Positions 1-7,661 of a stretch of DNA of 64,000 nt are shown one piece after another. Each line of letters opens with the position of its first letter. Position 1 is the stretch's first letter. This DNA is from Tenggerimyces flavus (GTDB lineage Bacteria > Actinomycetota > Actinomycetes > Propionibacteriales > Actinopolymorphaceae), in assembly GCF_016907715.1 (NCBI RefSeq), contig NZ_JAFBCM010000001.1:2232001-2296000 (forward strand). Reading direction: 5' to 3'. The notes beneath the pieces are model-generated. The model had not been told where the DNA came from and did no database searches. It saw only the letters and a program-made list of their open reading frames with translations. A program made the translations under genes and the position numbers.

Positions 1-271
1 CCTCCTGCCCCGCGTGGTCGGGCGGGAGCTTGGTCGTGATGAAGATGTCGTCGCGGTCGAGGCCACTCTCACGAACGGCGGCGCCCACCTGGGTCTCGTT
101 GCCGTACGCCGTCGCCGTGTCGAGGTGCCGGTAACCGGTCTCCAGCGCCCAGCCGACCGCGTCCCGCGCCGAGTCGCCCCGAAGCTGCCACGTTCCGAAG
201 CCGAGGAGAGGGATGCTGACGTCGCCCGGGAGCTGAGCGACGAAGTTCTGTGCCGGATCGGTGTTGGTCAT
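1..271 (-). CDS. Aldo/keto reductase, partial (C-terminus beyond window)
   Basis: This is the N-terminal 90 residues of an NAD(P)H-dependent aldo/keto reductase, a cytosolic TIM-barrel carbonyl reductase. The visible part has the family opening (LLGFGTWQL), the DTA segment with the catalytic Asp, the YGNE segment with the catalytic Tyr, and the TTK segment with the catalytic Lys, in the right order and spacing. The ATG at 269-271 follows the upstream phosphatase stop by only 10 nt, with a GGAAG-like ribosome site, so it is probably the last visible gene of a unit with the two phosphatases. The substrate cannot be read from the sequence. Confidence 0.85.
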   Translation of the reverse strand, partial: MTNTDPAQNFVAQLPGDVSIPLLGFGTWQLRGDSARDAVGWALETGYRHLDTATAYGNETQVGAAVRESGLDRDDIFITTKLPPDHAGQE

Positions 272-281
272 GGACAACTTC

Positions 282-902
282 CTACCCTGCCGGCGGGCCG
301 AGTACCAGCCGTTCCCGCAGCTTGGCTGCCTGTCCTGACGACATTCCGCCGTGTGCGAGGTACTTCTGGACGTCGCCATAACGCGCATCGACGTGCTCGA
401 GCGCGCCGGTCAGCGTGCTCGCCTCGACGTCGTCGCTGCGGAGGTAGTCGGCAACCACTTCGTCCCGGTTGATGCCGATGCTGCTGAGCGTGACGGCGAT
501 GACCAGGCCGGTACGGTCCACGCCACCGGCGCAGTGCACGACCACCAGTCCGCCTGCGGGCGCGTCGGCGATCGCGGCGACGGCCTGCGCGAACCGTTCG
601 ATGCTGTAGTCGAGCAGCCAGCTGTACTGCTGCACCGGCGTCAGGTCCTCCCTGGGCGGAGGCGGGTCGGGGTACAGCGAGCGATGCACGTAGGCGGCGT
701 CGTCGGCGAACGGGTTGGGCAGCGCGCGCAGCTCCCGGTGCGTACGCAGGTCGACGATGCGGCTGGGTTTGGCCGCGCGGACGGCTTCGACTCCAGCGGC
801 GGTGAGCTCGGTGAGGGAGTCGGAGCGGATCAGCGCGCCGCTGTGGACGCCGGGGATGGTGCCGAGGTCGCGGACGTTCCGGCAGCCGGGCCAGTCGATC
901 AC
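282..902 (-). CDS. Tyrosine-protein phosphatase, second tandem copy
   Basis: A 206-residue phosphatase of the tyrosine/serine (PTP-SIV-like) family common in actinobacteria. It opens with the family N-terminus (WPGCRNVRDLGT) and carries the P-loop HCAGGVDRTG, a CX5R signature with nucleophilic Cys and phosphate-binding Arg. The GTG start at 900-902 overlaps the stop of the upstream paralogue by 4 nt, so the two are translationally coupled. An open frame continues upstream to about 1508, but that part is the shadow of the neighbouring phosphatase gene. It is clearly a duplicate of its neighbour: same N-terminal motif, same middle motif (PNPFAD), same C-terminal GGM segment. Its substrate is unknown. 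Confidence 0.85.
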   Translation of the reverse strand: MIDWPGCRNVRDLGTIPGVHSGALIRSDSLTELTAAGVEAVRAAKPSRIVDLRTHRELRALPNPFADDAAYVHRSLYPDPPPPREDLTPVQQYSWLLDYSIERFAQAVAAIADAPAGGLVVVHCAGGVDRTGLVIAVTLSSIGINRDEVVADYLRSDDVEASTLTGALEHVDARYGDVQKYLAHGGMSSGQAAKLRERLVLGPPAG

Positions 903-1525
903 GTGAGCCGGTCCTTCAGTGCTTCGAGCTGACCGGCGGTCATGCCGCCGGCGGTGAGGTACGCCTCGACCTGGCCGAGGTCGGCGAGCGCGGCAGCGAT
1001 GACCTCCGGCGCGGAGTGCTCCGGGGTCAGGTCCAGCCGTTCGGCGGTGAGCGCGTAGTCGGCGGCGATCGCCTCGCCGTCGATGCCGGCGACGGCGAGC
1101 GCGAGCCCAACGATCAGGCCGGTGCGGTCCTTGCCGGCGTGGCAGTGCACGAGGACCGCGCCGGGCGGAGCGTCGACGATCGCCTGCAGCGCGGCGACGA
1201 CGAACCGGCCGTTCTCCAGGCGCAGCAGGTCGATGTAGTCGCGCAGCAGCGGGACGGGCGGGTCGTCGTTGGGCCGCAGCGCGGGAATCAGCGTGCGGTG
1301 GAGGTACGACGGATGGTCGGCGAACGGGTTGGGGTAGTTCTCCAGCTCGCCGATCGTGCGGAGGTCGATGATGCGGCTGACGTTCGCGGCGTGCACGGCG
1401 GCGATGCCGACATCGGTCAGCTTGTCGAGGTTGTCGGAGCGGATGAGTGCACCCGGGCGAATGCCCTTGATGGTGCCGAGGTCGCGGACGTTCCGGCAGT
1501 CTGGCCAATCCAGGAAAGCGCGCAT
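899..1525 (-). CDS. Tyrosine-protein phosphatase, first tandem copy
   Basis: A 208-residue phosphatase paralogous to the next gene. It has WPDCRNVRDLGT near the N-terminus, IRSDNL, PNPFAD and the active-site loop HCHAGKDRTG (CX5R). The Lys in the loop is the version associated with dual-specificity or phosphoinositide-active members of this superfamily, whereas the second copy has Val there, so the two may differ in substrate. The ATG at 1525 has no clear ribosome site, but a TACTCT hexamer lies 7 nt upstream, fitting a leaderless start. It is probably the first gene of a unit with the second phosphatase and the aldo/keto reductase. Confidence 0.85.
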   Translation of the reverse strand: MRAFLDWPDCRNVRDLGTIKGIRPGALIRSDNLDKLTDVGIAAVHAANVSRIIDLRTIGELENYPNPFADHPSYLHRTLIPALRPNDDPPVPLLRDYIDLLRLENGRFVVAALQAIVDAPPGAVLVHCHAGKDRTGLIVGLALAVAGIDGEAIAADYALTAERLDLTPEHSAPEVIAAALADLGQVEAYLTAGGMTAGQLEALKDRLT

Positions 1526-1917
1526 TGGAATCAGAGTACGGGGCTCACGGAACCGTAGGTGCTCATGCTGGTGTCGACCGCCGCGACCACGTGGGGTCGG
1601 TGACGAGCAAGCACCGTGGGGGGTCCGGGGGGGTCGCCCCCCGGGTGTGACGCCGACCGACGAGGTCCGCGCTTTCCGCGGACACACCGAGCCTGAGGTC
1701 GGCCCAGGTAGCGCCCAGGTGGCCTTCCGACGTCCCGCCCCACCTCCCCGCGGGTGTGGCCGGCGGTCGGCGAGGGTGACCTCGCCTGGGCGCTACCAAG
1801 GAATGCCCAAAGTTACACCCCACTGACGGGGTGTGGTCGCCGAGGTCTGGTCCGTGCTTTACGACCGCGCGAACTCCAGTAGCGTCAAGCCAGAACCCCT
1901 ACGAGCAAGGAGAGTTC
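1526..1917. other. Divergent intergenic region with two strong inverted repeats
   Basis: The region separates the phosphatase unit from the divergent SMP-30 gene. No credible gene was seen. At 1625-1644 there is an all-GC hairpin with 8-bp arms and a 4-nt loop. At 1707-1719 and 1785-1797 lie perfect 13-bp inverted arms (GGTAGCGCCCAGG and its complement) separated by 65 bp. Their role is unknown; a paired operator or a structured leader is possible. Confidence 0.5.
1533..1538 (-). promoter_or_regulatory. Candidate leaderless -10 element for the phosphatase unit
   Basis: Read on the minus strand this is TACTCT, 7 nt before the ATG at 1525. It fits the TANNNT consensus, and the gene lacks a Shine-Dalgarno sequence. 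Inference from spacing only. Confidence 0.4.
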
Positions 1918-2835
1918 GTGGCGAAGGACGACGTGTACGAAACCCTCGAGGACGACTTCGGCCCCTGCACGTGGGGTGATCTGACGCTCGAAAAGGTGTA
2001 CGAGGGCTGCCGCTGGGCGGAGGGCGGCGTGTACGTCCCGAGCGGCAAGTACCTGCTCTGGAGCGACATCCCCAACGACCGCATCCTGCGCTACGACGAG
2101 GCCTCCGGAGCCGTCGGCGTGTGGCGCCATCCCGCCGGCTACACGAACGGTCACACGCTCGACCGCGAGGGCCGGCTGATCAGCTGCGAGCACGGCAACC
2201 GCCGCGTGACGAGGACCGAGCACGACGGCAGCATCACCGTTCTCGCCGACGCCTACGACGGCATGCGGCTGAACAGCCCGAACGACGTCGTGGTGAAGTC
2301 CGACGACTCGATCTGGTTCACCGACCCGTCGTACGGCATCCAGAGCGACTACGAGGGCTTCTACGCCGAGAGTGAGATCGGCGCCTGCCACGTCTACCGC
2401 ATCGACGCCGACAGCGGTGACCTCACGATCGTCGGAGACGACTTCGACCGGCCGAACGGGATCGCGTTCACGCCCGACGAGTCGAAGCTGTTCGTCTCCG
2501 ACACCGGCAAGCCGAAGAACATGCGCGTCTTCGACGTCACGAGCGAGGGCAAGCTCGAGGGCGGTGAGGTGTTCGCCGTCTGCACGAACGGCGCGTTCGA
2601 CGGCTTCCGCTTCGACTCCACCGGGCGCCTGTGGACGAGCGCCGGCGACGGCGTCCACTGCTACAGCCCGGACGGCAGGCTGATCGGCAAGATCAAGGTG
2701 CCCGAGGCCGTCGCGAACGTCGTCTTCGGCGGCCCGAAGCGCAACCGCATGTTCATCTGCGGCTCCACCAGTCTGTACTCCGTCGTCCTGTCCGTCCGCG
2801 GCGCGCCGCTTCCGTTCGACCCGAGGGAATCATGA
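1918..2835 (+). CDS. SMP-30/gluconolactonase-like beta-propeller hydrolase
   Basis: A 305-residue member of the SMP-30/gluconolactonase/LRE family, six-bladed propellers that hydrolyse sugar or other lactones with one divalent metal. Expected metal ligands are visible: Glu in WAEGG near residue 37, Asn in LNSPND, Asn in RPNG and Asp in VSDTGKP. The GTG at 1918 has the ribosome site AAGGAG 6-11 nt upstream; the longer open frame from 1831 lacks one. Its stop overlaps the ATG of the following VOC gene (ATGA), so the two are coupled. The substrate lactone is unknown. Confidence 0.85.
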   Translation: MAKDDVYETLEDDFGPCTWGDLTLEKVYEGCRWAEGGVYVPSGKYLLWSDIPNDRILRYDEASGAVGVWRHPAGYTNGHTLDREGRLISCEHGNRRVTRTEHDGSITVLADAYDGMRLNSPNDVVVKSDDSIWFTDPSYGIQSDYEGFYAESEIGACHVYRIDADSGDLTIVGDDFDRPNGIAFTPDESKLFVSDTGKPKNMRVFDVTSEGKLEGGEVFAVCTNGAFDGFRFDSTGRLWTSAGDGVHCYSPDGRLIGKIKVPEAVANVVFGGPKRNRMFICGSTSLYSVVLSVRGAPLPFDPRES

Positions 2836-3233
2836 GCAAAGGCGTACGCGAGCTTCGCCTCGCCGTCACCGTCGACGACTGGGAGGCCGCGGTCGCGTTC
2901 TACCGCGACGTGCTTGGGATGCCGCAGCTCGCCGACTTCTCCAGCGACGACGGTCGGGTCGTTCTCCTGGAGGCGGGGCGGGCGACGCTGGAGCTGATCG
3001 ACCCGCGGCAGGCCGACTTCATCGACCGCGTCGAGGTGGGGCAGCGCGTCGCCGGGCCGATCCGCGTCGCGCTGGAGGTGGACGACTCGGCGGCCACGAC
3101 GCAAGCGCTGGTTGACGGCGGAGCCCGCCTGGTCAAGGAGCCGACAGAGACGCCGTGGCGCTCCTTGAACGCGCGCCTCGAGGCCCCGGGCGACCTCCAG
3201 CTCACCCTCTTCCAGGAGCTCGACTCGCCGTGA
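2832..3233 (+). CDS. VOC-family protein (glyoxalase/dioxygenase fold)
   Basis: A 133-residue protein of the vicinal-oxygen-chelate superfamily. It begins with the beta strand and AVAFYRDVLGM motif typical of glyoxalase/bleomycin-resistance domains and ends with the matching second half (residues about 75-130, ending QLTLFQE). Its length fits a single two-module subunit. Metal ligands cannot be assigned with certainty. It is coupled by a 4-nt overlap to the lactonase gene, suggesting one small catabolic or detoxification unit. The stop lies inside the left arm of a family A inverted repeat. Confidence 0.75.
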   Translation: MSKGVRELRLAVTVDDWEAAVAFYRDVLGMPQLADFSSDDGRVVLLEAGRATLELIDPRQADFIDRVEVGQRVAGPIRVALEVDDSAATTQALVDGGARLVKEPTETPWRSLNARLEAPGDLQLTLFQELDSP

Positions 3234-3304
3234 TCATGTACGTGATCATGAAGGCGGAGTGGTCGTATACGCCAGTTTCCCTTCATGATCACGTACATGA
3301 TCAC
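3230..3304. repeat. Family A inverted repeat, copy 1 (candidate two-way terminator)
   Basis: Perfect 25-bp arms at 3230-3254 and 3280-3304 flank a 25-nt loop. Each arm holds two 12-bp units, GTGATCATGTAC and GTGATCATGAAG. The loop contains a GTATAC core shared with other copies. It lies between convergent genes and overlaps the VOC stop codon. Confidence 0.85.
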
Positions 3305-3309
3305 CGGCT

Positions 3310-4797
3310 CTAGCGGAAGGCCCGGATCACGTTGGCTATCGGCTCCAGGGACGAGGCGTCGACCAGGTGGGGCAGGCGCACCATCACCTCGCTCGCTCCC
3401 GCTTCGGCGAGCTCGCGGAACCTGCCCACCTGGTCGGCGACCGTTCCCGCGTTGACCGATGCGGCATAACGCGCGGGGTCTTGGCGGCGCGGGCGGTGCT
3501 GTTCGACGAGCTCCCGCACCTGCTGGTCGTCGGTCCCGATCAACACCGTGGACAGCTGGGTGACCTCGACCTCGCTGGGGTCGCGGTCGACGTCGATGCA
3601 GTGGGCGCGGAGCACTTCGGTCTTGTGGCGTACGGTTTCCGCGTTCCCGAACACGTTGCACGCGTCGGCATATCGCGCCGCCAGCCTCAGAGTCCGTCGT
3701 TCCCCGCTCCCACCGAGGATGATCGGCACGCGGTCCTGCAGCGGCCGCGGGTACGACAAGGCCTCCTTGACGTGCAGCTGCTTGCCCTCGTACGCCGGCG
3801 CGCCCTTGCCCCACACGAGCGGCAGCACCCGCAGTGCGTCCTCGAGCAGCTCGTAGCGCTCGCGTACGGGCGGAAACTCCCAGCCGTACGCGCGATGCTC
3901 CGACTCGAACCACCCGAGGCCGAGACCGCACACCGCGCGGCCGCCGCTCAGCACGTCGAGGGTGGCGATGATCTTGCCGAGGTGCGCGACGTTGCGGTAC
4001 GTCACGCCGGTGACGAGCGTGCCGAGCCGGACCCGCTCGGTCCGCCCGGCGAGGAACGCCAGCGTCGTGTAGCTCTCCAGCATGGCGTCCCACGCGCGCC
4101 CGATCTGCGGGATCTGCCGGAAGTGGTCCATGACGTAGAGCGCGTCGAAGCCGGCCTCCTCGGCGGCCTGCGCCAGCTCCGTCAACCGCTGCCTGACAGC
4201 GGGATTGCCACCCGGCCAGTCGAACGTCGCGAGCTGCAGCCCGAACCGCAGCCGGCTCGGATCGCGCTGCTGCCGTTCGACCGCGGCCTGGGCTTGGGTG
4301 AACGCCTCCGGCACGACGCGGACGTACGCCGGTCGCAGCACGCCGTCGAAGCCCTCGTCGTCGAGCCGATCGCGTACGGCCGCCCACGTCCGCAGTTGCG
4401 CGTTCAGGACGTCGACTGGAATCCGCTTGTCCCGTTGGCGATTCCGTTCGCGACACTCCTTCGCCGGAGTGTCGAACGCGACGGCATAGCAGGGCATCCC
4501 GTTCGCCCGCGCCAGCGCAAGCCAGCCTTGACGGCGCTCGGTGTCGAGGCCGAGCGTGTCGATCACCGTGGTGAGCTTGCGCGCGAGCCGCCGCGCCACG
4601 AGCTGGTCGAGCAGCGCGAACGCGTCCGTACTCGCCTCGATGTCGTCCTCGGCAACACCCACCAGCGCACGCAGCCGGTCGCTGCTCACCACCGTGCCCG
4701 GCGGGAAGTGTGCGTCGGCCCAGGACGTCTTTCCCGATGCGCCCGGGCCGACGAGCACGACCACGCACGGAGACGGCAAGGCCTGCACGTCGTTCAT
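3310..4797 (-). CDS. P-loop kinase-like domain fused to LLM-class F420-dependent oxidoreductase
   Basis: A 495-residue two-domain protein. Residues 1-170 form a P-loop NTPase/kinase-like domain with Walker A GPGASGKT at 17-24, an SSDRLR segment and an RNRQRDKR basic segment, as in small polynucleotide- or metabolite-kinase-like ATPases. From about residue 180 to the end it is a luciferase-like (LLM) TIM barrel of the F420-dependent type: FGLQLATFDWPGG, DALYVMDHF, GLGWFESEH and the LGGSG phosphate-binding segment. The ATG at 4797 is the only reasonable start, and both domains are in one uninterrupted frame, so a frameshift artefact is unlikely. Substrates of both halves are unknown; cofactor assignment rests on family. 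Confidence 0.8.
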   Translation of the reverse strand: MNDVQALPSPCVVVLVGPGASGKTSWADAHFPPGTVVSSDRLRALVGVAEDDIEASTDAFALLDQLVARRLARKLTTVIDTLGLDTERRQGWLALARANGMPCYAVAFDTPAKECRERNRQRDKRIPVDVLNAQLRTWAAVRDRLDDEGFDGVLRPAYVRVVPEAFTQAQAAVERQQRDPSRLRFGLQLATFDWPGGNPAVRQRLTELAQAAEEAGFDALYVMDHFRQIPQIGRAWDAMLESYTTLAFLAGRTERVRLGTLVTGVTYRNVAHLGKIIATLDVLSGGRAVCGLGLGWFESEHRAYGWEFPPVRERYELLEDALRVLPLVWGKGAPAYEGKQLHVKEALSYPRPLQDRVPIILGGSGERRTLRLAARYADACNVFGNAETVRHKTEVLRAHCIDVDRDPSEVEVTQLSTVLIGTDDQQVRELVEQHRPRRQDPARYAASVNAGTVADQVGRFRELAEAGASEVMVRLPHLVDASSLEPIANVIRAFR

Positions 4798-4836
4798 AGG
4801 GTGCAGTCTGCCGCCTCCACGGTTGTCGCGTGAGGC

Positions 4837-6384
4837 CTACCGTCGCGCGAGCGGTCCTTCGGAGTCGATGCCTTCGTACGGCGGCACCTGCACCGTGCGC
4901 GCACCAGGCTTGCCGCCGAGAATCACCTTGCGGAGCGAGACGTTGTTCTTCAGGTTGGACTCGTACAGGTTCTTCATCGGGTTGGCTTCGATCTTGATGA
5001 AGTACACGCCGTTCGGCAGGTCCTGGATGTCGAACGCCTGGCCGGCGCGCGCCTGCGTGTACGTGTCGCCGTGACCGACGTCGAGCACCTCGCGGATCGA
5101 CAGCGCCGTCTTGCCACCGCACGCGGTGTGCAGGTCGCGGTCGCCCGGCTGCCAGTTGGCGCCCTTGACCAGCAGGTCGATCGCGTCGGTCGGAGCGAGG
5201 CAGAACGCTTCCTTGTGGCTGCGTACGGCCTCGGTCTTGTTCTCCTTCAGCAACGTGTACTGGGCGAAGTCCTTGAAGTGCCAGTGGTGGTGGCTCTCCC
5301 GCGGATCCCATTCCATCGTGCCGGTCTTCTTGTAGCCGGTGGGCTTGCCGTTCGCGTCGTAGAAGTACTGGTACGCGTCCATGATGTCCTCGCTCGGACG
5401 GCGGAACCCGTCCACGACGAGCGGCGACGGACCCGCGTTCCACACGTTGGCACCGAACCCGAGCGTGTCGCGCTCCTTCTCCGGCGTGTCCGGGTCGTCG
5501 CCCTCGGCGAAGATCCCGAACGAGGGCAGCGCGCGCAGGTCGGGCTTCGGTCCGGTCCGCGGCACTGCCCCCTGACCGGTCGGCTCCTTGGCCGCCGGCT
5601 TCGGAGCCACACCCTGCTTGCCCTTGGCGAGGTGGCCGCCGTGCGGGTCTTCCTTCGTGGTCTTGACGGTGACCTTGATCGTCGCGATGTCGTTGGAGAT
5701 GCCCAGCGCGTCGCGGTACTTCTTCTCCACGCTGACCTTGACGGTGTAGACGCCGTCCGGGACCTTCTTGGTGTCGCTCAGCTCCTCGCCGAGCTGGCCG
5801 ACCGCGGAGCCCCAGCCCTTCTGGACGCCGTACACCATGCCGAGCGTGAACGGGTTTCCGTAGCAGCCGAAGTTCGGGTACGGCGAGGTGTCCGGCGCAC
5901 CGGGCAGGTAGCGGACCGAGCCGCCCTCGTAGGCGGAGCTGTTCGGGCAGTACGTCTGCGTCTGGTCGCTGATCTTCTTGCCCGCGGCGTTGGTCATCGT
6001 GACGCGGGCGAACGCGTCGAGACCGTTCCAGTTCTTGATCAGGCTGTTGGGGAGCGTCCGCCAGACGTTCTTGCCGTTCACGCGCACGAGTTGCTTGGTG
6101 ACGATCGGGTCCTTGTAGGACTTGCGCGTCGTGCGGAGCTCGAACGGCACGTTGCGGTTGGCGATCAGGTAGCTGCCGATGGACGGATTGTCGAACCAGA
6201 CGTTGCCGTCCTCGTCGGCGTAGCGCTCCATCGTGGTCGACGTCGCGGCCGCCACGAGGCGCCCCGACAGCTCCGGCTTTGCCGCGGCCTGCGCGAACGC
6301 GCCGGGCATGCTGGCAGCCACCGCGGAGGTAGCGACCGCGATGGCGACGATGGGTAGAGCGATCCTGCTTTTGGCACGAGACAT
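4837..6384 (-). CDS. Secreted lysyl-oxidase-like copper protein
   Basis: A 515-residue exported protein. Residues 1-33 form a signal peptide (basic start, hydrophobic core, AFAQA). The C-terminal part, about residues 300-505, has the lysyl oxidase copper-site signature SHHHWHF followed by Cys residues in AFCLAP and TACGGK, as in the family that oxidatively deaminates lysine side chains. The N-terminal half (about 40-260) is not recognised; it includes a possible Cys pair. The copper site supports metal binding; enzymatic activity and formation of the quinone cofactor are inferred. There is no obvious operon partner: the next gene downstream lies 40 nt away and is unrelated. Confidence 0.75.
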   Translation of the reverse strand: MSRAKSRIALPIVAIAVATSAVAASMPGAFAQAAAKPELSGRLVAAATSTTMERYADEDGNVWFDNPSIGSYLIANRNVPFELRTTRKSYKDPIVTKQLVRVNGKNVWRTLPNSLIKNWNGLDAFARVTMTNAAGKKISDQTQTYCPNSSAYEGGSVRYLPGAPDTSPYPNFGCYGNPFTLGMVYGVQKGWGSAVGQLGEELSDTKKVPDGVYTVKVSVEKKYRDALGISNDIATIKVTVKTTKEDPHGGHLAKGKQGVAPKPAAKEPTGQGAVPRTGPKPDLRALPSFGIFAEGDDPDTPEKERDTLGFGANVWNAGPSPLVVDGFRRPSEDIMDAYQYFYDANGKPTGYKKTGTMEWDPRESHHHWHFKDFAQYTLLKENKTEAVRSHKEAFCLAPTDAIDLLVKGANWQPGDRDLHTACGGKTALSIREVLDVGHGDTYTQARAGQAFDIQDLPNGVYFIKIEANPMKNLYESNLKNNVSLRKVILGGKPGARTVQVPPYEGIDSEGPLARR

Positions 6385-6600
6385 GGAACCCCCATTGCGA
6401 TGGCGAAATGCCGGCTCCCTACGTGGCGCCGACACGACGTGGCACCACGGCTCGAAGCCGGCATTCCCCCGATCGTCATCGCGAGTCGTGCATGGCCGAC
6501 CGCGCCCCCACGTGCTTAGGAAGACGCCCGGGATGGGGGATTGGTTGTGAGTGCCAGCGAACTTTCTCGGTCGCGATCCGCTCCGGCAGAATCGGGTGTC

Positions 6601-7101
6601 ATGATCGACGTCCGCACTCTGTTGAGGGTGGAGCAGGACTTCCGGCCGCTCCTCCTCGAAGGCGATCAGCAGACGATCGGCACCACCGTGCTCGGCTGGA
6701 GCTCGTCCGGTCTCACCGTCCGCATCGTGCGCGGCCGCAGGATGCGCACGGAGGCCGGCGTCTACGACGAATTCGCCGCGGCCTTGCAGTTTCCGCTGTA
6801 CTTCGGCGAGAACCGCGACGCGTTCCACGACTGCATCACCGACCTGGAGGAGGGCCTGCCACCCGGTGAGGGGTATGTCGTGGTGGTCACCGAGCCCGAC
6901 CAGGTCCTGGTCGACGAGCCGCCCGAGGCGATCAGCTGGCTGGTCCGAGCACTGAAGCACGCGGCCGAAGAGTGGGCCCGGCCCATCGCCCTCGGCGAGT
7001 GGTGGGACCGCCCACCGATCCCCTTCCACCTCGTCCTCGCCGGCAAGGGCATCGACCTCGCATCCCGGCGGTGGACGGTGGACCAGGGCGCGGGAGGTTA
7101 G
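6601..7101 (+). CDS. Barstar-family (ribonuclease inhibitor-like) protein
   Basis: A 166-residue protein with a barstar-like domain from about residue 35 to 120: a RMRTEAGVYDEFAAAL helix, then the hallmark FPLYFGENRDAFHDCITDL segment and a hydrophobic strand (YVVVVTEP). Barstar binds and blocks barnase-type RNases by an acidic helix; FGENRDAF is the conserved core. No RNase or toxin gene is adjacent, so this is an orphan immunity-like or regulatory protein. The ATG at 6601 was chosen because upstream sequence does not fit the family. The stop overlaps the convergent MobA-like gene by 4 nt. Confidence 0.7.
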   Translation: MIDVRTLLRVEQDFRPLLLEGDQQTIGTTVLGWSSSGLTVRIVRGRRMRTEAGVYDEFAAALQFPLYFGENRDAFHDCITDLEEGLPPGEGYVVVVTEPDQVLVDEPPEAISWLVRALKHAAEEWARPIALGEWWDRPPIPFHLVLAGKGIDLASRRWTVDQGAGG

Positions 7102-7661
7102 GTGGCGCCTGGTCCGGCGAGGTCCTCGGGCTGGTCGACGTCGAAGGGGGAGCCGGTGTCGTCGCACGGTACTTCGACGACGAGGTCGGGGTGCGCGCTG
7201 AGGAACGGGCGGGCTCCTTGCTCGCCCTCGGCGAGGCTTGCCGCGGTGGCGAAATGGGGCCGGGTCAGCAGCACCGGGTGGCGGCGCTTGCCGCCGTACG
7301 TTCCCGTCGCCACCTCGGCGCCCGCCACCCATGCGGCGATCACGCGGCGCACCGAGTCCGCGCCGAGCCAGGGGGTGTCCACCGGGACGATGACCACGGC
7401 GTCCGTTGTCACCGCGGCGAGGCCGGCCCGGAACGTACTGGCCAGGCCCGACTCCCAGTCCGCGTTGTGCACCTCCGAAGCACCTGGCACCGACAAACGC
7501 AGCGCACCGGACACGATCACCACCGGGGAGCAGCCGCCCTCCCGCAGCACACGCACCGCGCGGTCGACGAAGCGCTCGCCGTCGATCTCCACCGCAGCCT
7601 TCGGCCGGCCGAAACGCCGCCCAGCCCCGGCCGCCAACACCAGGCCAGTCACGTCGGTCAC
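7098..7661 (-). CDS. MobA/MocA-like nucleotidyltransferase
   Basis: A 187-residue NTP-transferase of the molybdenum-cofactor cytidylyl/guanylyltransferase type. It has the nucleotide-binding opening LAAGAGRRFGRPK (LAAGxxxRxGxxK) and VPVDTPW, the metal-binding Asp region. It would attach a nucleotide to molybdopterin for a hydroxylase. The GTG at 7661 overlaps the stop of the XdhC gene by 4 nt, giving a coupled xdhC-mocA pair. A longer in-frame extension upstream is XdhC shadow. The likely client, a two-subunit hydroxylase, lies about 49 kb away in this window (57000-59515). Confidence 0.8.
   Translation of the reverse strand: MTDVTGLVLAAGAGRRFGRPKAAVEIDGERFVDRAVRVLREGGCSPVVIVSGALRLSVPGASEVHNADWESGLASTFRAGLAAVTTDAVVIVPVDTPWLGADSVRRVIAAWVAGAEVATGTYGGKRRHPVLLTRPHFATAASLAEGEQGARPFLSAHPDLVVEVPCDDTGSPFDVDQPEDLAGPGAT

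Noticed and set aside
14-472. A plus-strand open frame at the window start
   Set aside because: It is antisense to the aldo/keto reductase and phosphatase genes, both of which have family motifs.
1563-1823. An 86-codon frame in the divergent gap before the SMP-30 gene
   Set aside because: No ribosome site or motif; it spans the inverted repeats and looks like open non-coding DNA.
2900-5443. An 847-codon open frame on the minus strand
   Set aside because: It is a shadow of the LLM fusion, lysyl-oxidase-like and VOC genes, has low-complexity Arg/Ala-rich content and shows no domain.
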